Below the pieces are notes generated by a model that worked only from the letters and a program-made list of their open reading frames with translations, made no database searches and was not told the DNA's origin. Made by a program: the position numbers and the translations under genes. From Kribbella caucasensis (GTDB lineage Bacteria > Actinomycetota > Actinomycetes > Propionibacteriales > Kribbellaceae), in contig NZ_SNWQ01000010.1 of assembly GCF_004361855.1 (NCBI RefSeq), positions 1 through 64,000 on the forward strand: DNA of 64,000 nucleotides, read 5' to 3'. Below are positions 26,658-36,103 of the stretch, one piece after another (position 1 is the first letter of the stretch; every line of letters begins with the position of its first letter).

Positions 26658-26885
26658 ATGAGCACCATCCAGTTGTCGGTGTTGATGCAGCTCCGGCGTC
26701 TTGGGTTCGGGCGCAATCCGTTGCGTCGAAGGGTGGACCGGCTCGAGTCCGCGTTGCTCCTCGGCGTACTGGTCGCTGCTTTGCTGGTGATTGCTGCGGC
26801 GGCAGTTCTCGGCACGACGATCCACAGCCGCGCTGAACACACCGAAGTACTGACTTTAGGAGACGGACCGCAAGGCGCCCGGTGA
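26658..26885 (+). CDS. Small membrane protein, Rv1733c-like N-terminus
   Basis: Small gene of 75 residues with a strong GAGGAGG site five bases before the ATG. The start region GFGRNPLRRRVDRLESALLLG and one hydrophobic span (LLGVLVAALLVIAAAAVLG) match the opening of Rv1733c-family membrane proteins, which are normally ~200 residues with two spans. Here the protein ends about 20 residues after the first span. The coding end runs into the left arm of the terminator hairpin. Either a truncated relative or a short natural variant. Confidence 0.65.
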   Translation: MSTIQLSVLMQLRRLGFGRNPLRRRVDRLESALLLGVLVAALLVIAAAAVLGTTIHSRAEHTEVLTLGDGPQGAR

Positions 26886-26910
26886 CCGGTTAGGTGGTCA
26901 CCGGGCGCCT
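26873..26910. terminator. Bidirectional terminator hairpin
   Basis: Perfect 15-bp stem, left arm AGGCGCCCGGTGACC and right arm GGTCACCGGGCGCCT, with an eight-base loop. It lies between two convergent genes, the small membrane protein (ends 26885, inside the left arm) and isocitrate dehydrogenase (ends 26925). It can serve both strands. Confidence 0.85.
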
Positions 26911-26924
26911 TCGCGGGTGGGGGG

Positions 26925-29144
<2,220 letters not shown>

Positions 29145-29273
29145 CGCGTACTCCGCTTCCTCTACTCCGTCGAATCGCTCCCGGGCCCACGCCGTGGACG
29201 CACCCCCACCCTAATTGGCCGACCGACCGTGCCGACGGGGGAGTGGCGATGCTCACCAACCAGGCGTGTGCCG

Positions 29274-29783
29274 TCAGCGATCGGGCCGCGGTGTCGTGTC
29301 GTAGCGGTGGTAGAGGGCCGTCAGGTTGCCGTCGGGATCGAGGGTGCTCAGGATCGATTCGGCGATCGCGCTGAGCTGAGTGATCTGCTCGGGTGTCAGG
29401 GCATCGATGACGTGCTGTCGGACCGTGGCGACGTGGCCAGGTGCGGTTTCGCGCACCTTCTCCCAGCCCTTGGCGGTCAGTCTGGCGTTGGTGGCGCGGG
29501 CGTCTTCCGGGCAGGGAAAACGCTCGACCAAGCCCCGGTCCTCGAGTCTCCTGACGACGTGGGAGAGCCGGGGGAGAGTGGCGTTCGTCTGCTGCGCCAG
29601 GGACGTCATCCGCAAGGTGTGTTTCGGCGCTTCCGACAGCATGGCCAGGACGTAGTACTCGAAATGCGTCAGTTCGGAGTCCCGCCGCAGTTGTGAGTCG
29701 AGGACGCCGGGCAGGAGTTCGAGTACGGCGGCCAGCCGCACCCATGTCGCGAGTTCTGTGTCGTCGAGCCATCGTGTCGTCAC
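29274..29783 (-). CDS. MarR-family transcriptional regulator
   Basis: Winged-helix regulator of 169 residues, typical MarR length. The DNA-binding core is LRMTSLAQQTNATLPRLSHVVRRLEDRGLVER (recognition helix around TLPRLSHVVRRL), followed by the wing ARATNARLTAKG. It is divergent from a NAD(P)-binding protein gene; two copies of a GTTGT..ACAAC inverted repeat lie between them, so it probably represses both genes. Ligand unknown. Confidence 0.9.
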   Translation of the reverse strand: MTTRWLDDTELATWVRLAAVLELLPGVLDSQLRRDSELTHFEYYVLAMLSEAPKHTLRMTSLAQQTNATLPRLSHVVRRLEDRGLVERFPCPEDARATNARLTAKGWEKVRETAPGHVATVRQHVIDALTPEQITQLSAIAESILSTLDPDGNLTALYHRYDTTPRPDR

Positions 29784-29805
29784 GGGACCATTCTGGCAGC
29801 CAATG

Positions 29806-29853
29806 GTTGTAGCGACAACTTTCTTGCGCTATGGTGATGGTTGTAGCAACAAC
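29806..29853. promoter_or_regulatory. Tandem MarR operators over the divergent promoter
   Basis: Two inverted repeats, GTTGT-AGCG-ACAAC at 29806-29819 and GTTGT-AGCA-ACAAC at 29840-29853, centres 34 bp apart. A plus-strand promoter fits between them: -35 TTGTAG at 29807-29812 and -10 TATGGT at 29830-29835 with a 17-base spacer. The first repeat covers the -35 and the second covers the transcript start, a usual repressor layout. Confidence 0.7.
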
Positions 29854-29879
29854 TATTCAACATTCATCCAGGAGTGGTC

Positions 29880-30452
29880 ATGGCACACGTCAGCATCATC
29901 GGCACCGGTAACATGGGACAGGCGATCGCGAGCGTCGTCTCCAAGGGCGGCAACACGGTCGAGCTGTTCGGCTCGGCCGACAAGGCTCAGCAGCTCACCG
30001 GTGAGATCGTCGTCCTCGCGGTTCCGTACCCGGCCGTGGCGCAGGTCATCGCCGAGCGCGGTGACCAGCTCGCCGGCAAGGTCGTCGTCGACATCACGAA
30101 CCCGCTGAACTTCGAGACCTTCGACTCCCTCGTCGTCCCCGCGGACGGTTCGGCGACCGCCGAGATCGCGGCGGCGCTGCCCGAATCACGGGTTCTGAAG
30201 GCCTTCAACACCACCTTCGCCGCCACCGTGGCCTCCGGTACGGTCGGCGACGCTCCGACGACCGTGGCGATCGCCGGTGACGACGCCGACGCGAAGGCGT
30301 TGCTGGCGGGTGTCGTCTCCGCGGGTGGGCTGCGCACCTTCGATGCAGGCGCCCTGAGCCGGGCCCGCGAACTCGAGGCTCTCGGCTTCCTTCAGCTCAC
30401 CCTCGCGGTCGGCGAGAAGATCACCTGGACCGGCGGCTTCGCCCTCGTCTGA
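29880..30452 (+). CDS. NAD(P)-binding protein, F420 reductase-like (short)
   Basis: Start at ATG 29880 with AGGAG six bases upstream; 190 residues. The Rossmann motif is VSIIGTGNMGQAIA. Segments VVLAVPYPAV, VVVDITNPLNFE and SRVLKAFNTTFAATV follow the F420H2:NADP oxidoreductase-like family also seen at 12255-12962, but this protein is shorter. Such MarR-controlled reductases often act in stress or quinone/aldehyde response; the cofactor partner is not shown. Likely repressed by the adjacent MarR. Confidence 0.83.
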   Translation: MAHVSIIGTGNMGQAIASVVSKGGNTVELFGSADKAQQLTGEIVVLAVPYPAVAQVIAERGDQLAGKVVVDITNPLNFETFDSLVVPADGSATAEIAAALPESRVLKAFNTTFAATVASGTVGDAPTTVAIAGDDADAKALLAGVVSAGGLRTFDAGALSRARELEALGFLQLTLAVGEKITWTGGFALV

Positions 30453-30470
30453 CCAGCTGTTCGGGCCGGA

Positions 30471-31826
30471 TCAGGTGGCCGGCGGGATGTTGAGGTTGAT
30501 CCGGAACATGTTGTCCGGGTCGTACTTCGCCTTGGCTTTGGTGAGGCGGGTGTAGTCGGCGGGGGTGAAGGCGAGCTTGACCCGGTCGGGGCCGACGGCG
30601 CTGAGGCCGGAGAGGTTGTGGATCGTGCCGCCGGTGGACCAGGGGCGCAGCTCCTCGCGAAGCCGGTCGTGCGCTCGGCGTACGGTGTCCTCCTCGCCGG
30701 GTTGGAGGATGCTGACGGCGAACAGCACGTGCTCGGCGTCCCGGCCGCCGACCGCGCTGGGGATCGCCGGTGGCCGGGTGTAGGCGCCGCCGAGATGGCG
30801 CAGTTCGACGATCAGCGGCGAGCCGGCGTCGGGCCCGGCCAGCGACAGGATCGTGTCGACCGCGCCCTCGTCGACGGTGTGCAGCGCGACGTTGGAGTCG
30901 TACGCCGGCGCCGGGTCGGTGGGATCGTTGTAGATCGACCCGACCTCGGCGTACGGGAGTTCGCCCAGCGTGTCCAGGATCGGCGTCCCGATGTCGCGCA
31001 GTGGCTGGACCAGCCGCTCGCCGTCTTCGACAGTGCCGGTGTAGGCGATCCGCACGTTGGCGATGTACTTCCCGCGGAACAGTTCGGGGACCTCCGGAAT
31101 CGGCGGGAACTGGACCAGCAGGACGCTGGCCGTCATCTCCTCCGGCAGCGTCGTCGTCCACCGGCTGTAGGTGCGCAGTACGTCGGCAGTCGCCTCGGCG
31201 GGGAAGAACAGCCCACCGCCGTACAGCCGGGATACCGGCACCAACTCGAACTCGAGCCCTACGACGACACCGAAATTGCCCCTGCCGCCCCGCAGAGCCC
31301 AGAACAGCTCCGGCTCGTCGTCAGCCGTGACATGGCGCAGTTGTCCGTCGGCGGTGACGATGTCGACGCTGCGGACTCGGTCGGCGGCGAATCCGTAGGA
31401 ACGGCCGAGCGGTCCGATGCCACCGCCGAGTGTGTAGCCGACGACGCCGACGTCCGGGCTGTTCCCCATGAGCGGCGCCAGACCGTGCGACGCTGCTTGC
31501 GGCAACACCTGATGCCATCGCACTCCACCGCCGACTCGGGCGGTCCTCGTCGCTGGATCGACCTGGACGTCGCTCATCCGGCGGGTGTTGATCAGCACCT
31601 GGCCGTCGGCGGGCACCGCCGCCCCATGGCCGGTGGTCAGTACGGCGACCGCGAGCCCTCGTGCCGAGGCGTAGTCGACGGCCGCGATCACGTCGTCAGG
31701 ACCGGTCGCCCCGACGATCAGCTCCGGATGGTGGTCGATGGTGAGGTTGAAAACCGCTCGCTCGGCGTCGTAACCGTCGTCGCCCGGTCTGAACACGGGC
31801 CCGGTGAAAGCTCCCATATCGATCAA
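30471..31826 (-). CDS. FAD-linked oxidoreductase, berberine-bridge (BBE/PCMH) type
   Basis: Product of 451 residues. The PCMH FAD-binding domain has VLTTGHGAAVPADGQVLINTRRM (core TTGHGAA) with an expected FAD-attachment His, PDVGVVGYTLGGGIGPLGRSYG near residue 125-145 and FWALRGGRGNFGVVV. The C-terminal BBE element is YTRLTKAKAKYDPDNMFRIN. It oxidises a sugar, alkaloid or similar substrate with oxygen. ATG 31826 is used; ATG 31817 is an alternative. Divergent from the di-iron/TetR operon; the palindrome at 31906 lies 80 bases upstream. Confidence 0.9.
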   Translation of the reverse strand: MIDMGAFTGPVFRPGDDGYDAERAVFNLTIDHHPELIVGATGPDDVIAAVDYASARGLAVAVLTTGHGAAVPADGQVLINTRRMSDVQVDPATRTARVGGGVRWHQVLPQAASHGLAPLMGNSPDVGVVGYTLGGGIGPLGRSYGFAADRVRSVDIVTADGQLRHVTADDEPELFWALRGGRGNFGVVVGLEFELVPVSRLYGGGLFFPAEATADVLRTYSRWTTTLPEEMTASVLLVQFPPIPEVPELFRGKYIANVRIAYTGTVEDGERLVQPLRDIGTPILDTLGELPYAEVGSIYNDPTDPAPAYDSNVALHTVDEGAVDTILSLAGPDAGSPLIVELRHLGGAYTRPPAIPSAVGGRDAEHVLFAVSILQPGEEDTVRRAHDRLREELRPWSTGGTIHNLSGLSAVGPDRVKLAFTPADYTRLTKAKAKYDPDNMFRINLNIPPAT

Positions 31827-31905
31827 CCTAACGCCGTCGAGGCCATCCGGGCAGGGGATTCAACCGAAGTACAAAGGTCTGCTGTCGTCGAGGTCACAGG
31901 GTCTG

Positions 31906-31923
31906 ACTGACTGATCAGTCAGT
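31906..31923. promoter_or_regulatory. 18-bp perfect palindrome, likely TetR operator
   Basis: ACTGACTGATCAGTCAGT is perfectly palindromic. It lies between the divergent FAD oxidase (start 31826) and the di-iron/TetR operon (start 31986). The size and position fit autorepression by the TetR protein encoded at 32915-33514, perhaps with control of the FAD oxidase too. Confidence 0.7.
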
Positions 31924-31985
31924 TAGTTTGTTACTCTCGAAATGGGACTACCGGGTATCACTTTCAATGGGGTGAGGTGCCGCAA

Positions 31986-32918
31986 ATGGCGCTGACAGGT
32001 GTGACTGGTTCTCGCCGGGGTGGCCGCCGGCGGGAGGATTCGAAGCTGGCCGACCATGTCGATCGGCTGGGGGAGGAGCATCCGCCGATCCCCTTGGGCA
32101 GTGTGGACTACACGATGGTCCGGCCGAAGCTGATCGCCGAGCGGTTCGGACCGGTGCTGTCGTTCATGGCGCGGGTCGAGCTCGAGGTGGAGCGGAACGT
32201 GCTCGAGCTCAACGTCCTGCTGCCCGATCCGCCGGACGTCGATCGGCATTTCTACGCCGACGTGTGGATGCCGCAGGAGACGCATCACGGGCTGATCCTC
32301 GACAAGCTTCAGGGGCTGGCCGGTATCGAAGCCTCCGAGCCCGATCTGACCGACGTGTCCCTCAAGCTCAAGTTGCTCGGGGCTCTCGGCCGGGCGCGCG
32401 GCGTACAGGACGTGAGCCGGATGCTCTACTACCTGACCGGGCTGGCCACCGAGCGGTCGGCGGTGCTTGCCTACAACAAGCTGCACGCCGGCTTGGTCGA
32501 GCTGGGCGAGCGGGCCATCGCCGCCACCGTGGTCGCGCCGATCAAACGGCAGGAGCCGGGTCACTTCGCCTATTACCAGATGGCCGCTCGCGGGCTCTGG
32601 ACGCAGTTGGGTTCCTGGCAGCGGGGCCTCGTTCGCGCGTTGCGGAGGCGGACGTTCGAGCCCGTCGGCGTCTACAACAACAAGCAGCGGGCGGAGTTCG
32701 GTGACGTCATGAGCGCGCTGGACATGAGCTCCGGCGACCCTGCGGATCTGCGGCACTACGCCACCCAGGTCGGACGGGTCGAGCACGAGCTGCTGTGGTC
32801 GCACCGGCGCGGTCTGCGCGTGCCGGACTACGTCTTCAAGGCACTCCGGCGCGCCGCCGAGGCAGCCGCGGACCTGAAGGGGGACAGCCGGCCTGCCGCT
32901 AAACGGAGCGGATCATGA
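31986..32918 (+). CDS. Putative ferritin-like di-iron protein
   Basis: Start at ATG 31986 with GGTGAGG eight bases upstream; 310 residues. By eye it carries a full di-iron ligand pattern for the ferritin-like superfamily: Glu in VELEVERN (about residue 69), Glu98-x-x-His101 (QETHH), Glu156 (TERSAV) and Glu190-x-x-His193 (QEPGHF), with helix-sized spacings of 29 and 34. The fold is closest to acyl-desaturase/ferritin-like proteins, but the exact family was not identified and such genes are sometimes given unrelated names. It is coupled to the TetR gene by ATGA. A lipid- or oxidation-related function is inferred only. Confidence 0.6.
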   Translation: MALTGVTGSRRGGRRREDSKLADHVDRLGEEHPPIPLGSVDYTMVRPKLIAERFGPVLSFMARVELEVERNVLELNVLLPDPPDVDRHFYADVWMPQETHHGLILDKLQGLAGIEASEPDLTDVSLKLKLLGALGRARGVQDVSRMLYYLTGLATERSAVLAYNKLHAGLVELGERAIAATVVAPIKRQEPGHFAYYQMAARGLWTQLGSWQRGLVRALRRRTFEPVGVYNNKQRAEFGDVMSALDMSSGDPADLRHYATQVGRVEHELLWSHRRGLRVPDYVFKALRRAAEAAADLKGDSRPAAKRSGS

Positions 32919-33514
32919 CCGCGCACGCCGTAGCGCGCCACAGCAAGCGTGAGGTCATCATCGAGACCGCCGAGCGGCTGTTCGCCGAGCGCGGGTACGA
33001 CGGGACGTCGACGGCACGGATCGCTCACGAGGCCGGCGTCCCTTCCGGCCTGGTGTTCTACCACTTCGCCACCAAACTGGATCTGCTGCTCGCGATCGTG
33101 CACGAGCGGCCGACGCCCAGTCAGGTGATCCGGTCGGCGACGCAGGGCCGCACGGTACGCCGGAGGCTGCGTGCCGTCGTCGCCGTGATGGCCGAGGAAC
33201 TGGAACGCGACCGCGCGGCCCGGATCATCATCTTCCGTGAGGCGCAGGCACGGCCCGAGATCGCCGCCCGGGGCGCGGAGCTGTTCGCCGAGGCGACCAC
33301 GACGGTCGCCGACGTGCTGAGCGGCGCCGACGACATCGTCGTGGACCGGGAGCAGGTGCAGACCGCGGCGGAACTCGTCGTCAGCCGGGTGTTCCTCGAC
33401 ATCGTCGCCCTCGGCCAGGCCGCCACCGCGGCGAAACGCCACGCGCCGATGATCGACCTCGTCGCAGAGTCCCTCACCACCCCAAGACCCAGGACAGAAG
33501 GCAGCTCGTTCTGA
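32915..33514 (+). CDS. TetR/AcrR-family regulator
   Basis: TetR regulator of 199 residues. N-terminal HTH: KREVIIETAERLFAERGYDG then TARIAHEAGVPSGLVFYHFATK (quoted in parts). The C-terminal ligand domain is unassigned. Its ATG overlaps the stop of the di-iron protein gene, so both are expected to be co-expressed, with the 18-bp palindrome upstream as the probable operator. Confidence 0.93.
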   Translation: MTAHAVARHSKREVIIETAERLFAERGYDGTSTARIAHEAGVPSGLVFYHFATKLDLLLAIVHERPTPSQVIRSATQGRTVRRRLRAVVAVMAEELERDRAARIIIFREAQARPEIAARGAELFAEATTTVADVLSGADDIVVDREQVQTAAELVVSRVFLDIVALGQAATAAKRHAPMIDLVAESLTTPRPRTEGSSF

Positions 33515-33529
33515 GTTGTCCGGGCTTGA

Positions 33530-35776
33530 TCAGCGCAGGGCGATGGCGCCTTCGTCGGTTTCGATCATGATCAGGTCGCCTAGGGCATAGACAATGCTCC
33601 GGCAGTAGTTGTCGGCGGTGATCTCGGGGGCGCGGACGTCGACGGTTTGGGCACCGGTGCGGTCCACACTCAGCACCTTGCAGCCCTTGCCGGTGTCGTT
33701 CGTGCCGATCACCACACGGCTGGAGGCGGACACCGCGTACCGGTTGCCTTCGACTTCGGGGGTCTGGTGTTGCCAGGCCGTTCGGCCGGTGGCCGCCTCC
33801 ACGGCGACGAACCGGGTCAGGTTGCCGGTCTCACAGGCGAGGATGAGCAGGCCGCCGGCGGGGACGGGTCGGATGCAGTCGCCGGACGGCGCCGGCGTGC
33901 GCCATACATCGTTGCCTGACCTGGGGTCGATCGCCCGGAGTTCGCCCAGGTCGGGGAGAGCACTCTCCGGGCCTTCGACCACGACGACGACGCCATCGGC
34001 GGCGATCGGTCCGAGCGGCATGTCCGGGCGGTCCTGGCTCCACAGCTCCTTGCCGGTGCGCAGGTCGAGACCGACCAGGCGGTCGGAATCGCCGCAACTG
34101 GAGTCCAGGAACGCGACCACTGCCTCGTTGGCTGCCTCGGCGCTGATGTTGAGGCAACGGCCGGGCTCGTAGGTCCACCGGGTGTGCCCGTCCAGATCGG
34201 TGCCACGCAGCTTGTCGGAGCCTTTGCTCACCGACTGGCCGGTGACCAGCGGGTCGACCGACTCCAGATCGCGGTGCTTGTCGCGGGATCCCGGCGGCCA
34301 GGTGGCGATCCGGCGGCCGGTGGCGGTGTCCAGCACCAGGTCGCCGGCGTCATCCCAGCGCACCAGCAACGCAGCACCACCGGCGAGCGCGAACAGCTTC
34401 GGCCGCTCGTCCAGAACGTCAGAGCGCCGGTAGTTCCAGCGCTGCTCGCCGGTCTGCCCGTCCAGCATCAGTACGCCGCCGGACCGGTCAGGGACGGCGA
34501 TTCCGTGCCGGGTGGCCACGGCATCGGCGAACGGCCCGGCGCTGCGGTTGCCGACGCTCCACAGCACCGTGCCGTCCAGGGTCGACGCCGGTGCCGGCTG
34601 ACCAGGCGTGCTCGATTCGCTCAGGTGCTCGTTATTACTCACGACGTACGACTGGGCCAGCGGCACGGCGGCGTACACCAACAGCAGCACGACGACCGCT
34701 GCGGTTCCGAGCCAAGCCAGCACCTGGCCGCGGTTGCGCTCCGGGACGTGGCGCCGGGTCCGGGCCCGCAGCAGTCCGGCCGCCACAGCTGCACCGGCGG
34801 ACAGCATCAGCAGCGGGGCTGCTGTGAGGAACAGTGGGACCCGGAGCCCGATGCCGTTCGCCGGGTTCACCTCCGGCATCCGCACAAGGCAGACCACGAA
34901 CGCGATCAGGCCCGTTGCCGCAATCCCACCGGCGGCGATCCGTGCTCTGCGGTCGGACTCCCGGCCCAGCTGGTAGAGGACGGCGGTCAGCACCAGACCG
35001 CTCAGCCCGAGCAAGACCGTCACTCCGCCCGGTGCCCCGTCACTGGCGGGCTCGCTCCACGGAGACCACGAGCCGACGACCGTCAGAGAGGTCGCGGCCA
35101 GCGCGCCGAACACCGCCACCGCCCGCAGCGCCGCGATCTCCCAGCCGCGCCAGCGCGCCGGGATCACCTCGTCGGTCAGCTCCCGCTCGTGCTCGAGATT
35201 CGCGCGGGCTGCCGCCTCCATCAGGTCCCGGGCGAGCGGGGTGCGGAAGATCCCGGTTCGCAGCAGTTGCTCGATCTCCCGATGCCGCTGCTCGGCGTAC
35301 CGCTCCCGGTCCCTGGCGGTACGCCGTACCTCGGCCGCGTGAGTCTGGTACGCCGCCGGCGCGGACGCGGTGACGGCCATCGCAGCGTCGTGCACCACCG
35401 CGCCGTTCGGGTCGTCCTCGGCGGCAGGGGTTTGGTCCGGGGAGCCGGTCAGCCGGATCAGACGTTCCACCTCGGCGACCCGGGTGGCGCTGACGCCGTA
35501 CCGGGGGAGCAGTTCAGCGGCGAGCCGGGCAGACGCCTTGGCATCGTCGGCACGGCTGGCGCCGTCGCTGTGCGCCGCCCGGTGGAACCAGACCGCGAGC
35601 TGGACCGCGACCGGGTCGGTGGCGAGCTGGATCAGGTCGTCGGCGGCGTCCAGCGCGGTCACCAGGTAGCGATCCCGGTACGCGCGCCGGCGCCTGTCGG
35701 TGTACCTGTCGACTAGATCGCCCACCAGCTCGCCCGCGTCCGGGATCAGATCGTGCCACCGCTCACGAATGCTCAC
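33530..35776 (-). CDS. Membrane PQQ-like beta-propeller protein with degenerate HD-like head
   Basis: Product of 748 residues in three parts. Residues ~20-195 resemble the COG4339-type HD phosphohydrolase-like domain: VDRYTDRRRRAYRDRYL, AVWFHRAAHSDGASRADDAKASARLAAELL (core AVWFHRAAHS) and LLRTGIFRTPLARDLMEAAARAN (core IFRTPLARD). The metal residues are lost: the HD pair reads HR and the early His positions read Arg and Tyr. Residues ~210-375 hold about five membrane spans. Residues ~400-748 form PQQ-type propeller blades (GVLMLDGQTGEQRWNY, LVGLDLRTGKELWSQ, LRAIDPRSGNDVWRT). No catalytic role can be named; an extracellular propeller with a cytosolic head is inferred. Confidence 0.75.
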   Translation of the reverse strand: MSIRERWHDLIPDAGELVGDLVDRYTDRRRRAYRDRYLVTALDAADDLIQLATDPVAVQLAVWFHRAAHSDGASRADDAKASARLAAELLPRYGVSATRVAEVERLIRLTGSPDQTPAAEDDPNGAVVHDAAMAVTASAPAAYQTHAAEVRRTARDRERYAEQRHREIEQLLRTGIFRTPLARDLMEAAARANLEHERELTDEVIPARWRGWEIAALRAVAVFGALAATSLTVVGSWSPWSEPASDGAPGGVTVLLGLSGLVLTAVLYQLGRESDRRARIAAGGIAATGLIAFVVCLVRMPEVNPANGIGLRVPLFLTAAPLLMLSAGAAVAAGLLRARTRRHVPERNRGQVLAWLGTAAVVVLLLVYAAVPLAQSYVVSNNEHLSESSTPGQPAPASTLDGTVLWSVGNRSAGPFADAVATRHGIAVPDRSGGVLMLDGQTGEQRWNYRRSDVLDERPKLFALAGGAALLVRWDDAGDLVLDTATGRRIATWPPGSRDKHRDLESVDPLVTGQSVSKGSDKLRGTDLDGHTRWTYEPGRCLNISAEAANEAVVAFLDSSCGDSDRLVGLDLRTGKELWSQDRPDMPLGPIAADGVVVVVEGPESALPDLGELRAIDPRSGNDVWRTPAPSGDCIRPVPAGGLLILACETGNLTRFVAVEAATGRTAWQHQTPEVEGNRYAVSASSRVVIGTNDTGKGCKVLSVDRTGAQTVDVRAPEITADNYCRSIVYALGDLIMIETDEGAIALR

Positions 35777-35820
35777 GGAGAGTCATTCTCGCCTAGATGC
35801 GTGTCACTGCGGGGAAAGAG

Positions 35821-35910
35821 TCAGAACGGGAAGGCGTGGGCCTGGTCGCGGGAGGTGACCCATTGCCAGGAGGTGAACTCGTCCCAGCTGGACTGGGAGC
35901 CGAAGCGACA
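35821..35910 (-). pseudogene. C-terminal scrap of an unidentified gene
   Basis: On the minus strand the frame ending with the stop at 35821 reads RFGSQSSWDEFTSW and ends ..DQAHAFPF, which looks like a genuine protein C-terminus rich in Trp, Phe and Gln. Upstream of about 35910 the frame turns into low-complexity GC-rich codons, so only about 28 residues remain. The parent family was not recognised. It lies in the 327-bp gap 35777-36103 which otherwise holds only the AraC scrap. Confidence 0.4.
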
Positions 35911-35949
35911 GTCCGTCGCTGACGCCGCCGGCCCGGATCTCCGCGCCGG

Positions 35950-36036
35950 GACCAGGCGCACTTCACCCGGACCTTCCGGGCCCGGTACGGCGTGACCCCG
36001 GCGAAACTTCGTCGCGACAATGCCACGCCCGACTGA
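35950..36036 (+). pseudogene. AraC-family regulator C-terminal remnant
   Basis: The plus-strand frame from 35950 to the TGA at 36034 encodes 28 residues beginning DQAHFTRTFRARYGVTP, the second helix-turn-helix of AraC-family regulators, then a normal stop. The preceding codons do not give the expected glycine-rich GFA segment, and a TGA lies at 35920 in frame. The rest of the gene is gone. It abuts the minus-strand scrap, suggesting a deletion joint near 35910-35950. Confidence 0.6.
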
Positions 36037-36103
36037 ATTCAGTAATTGATCTCCGCTGCCTATCGATCGCGGCGATGAATGTATTGATCGCGGCTGCGTA
36101 CAT

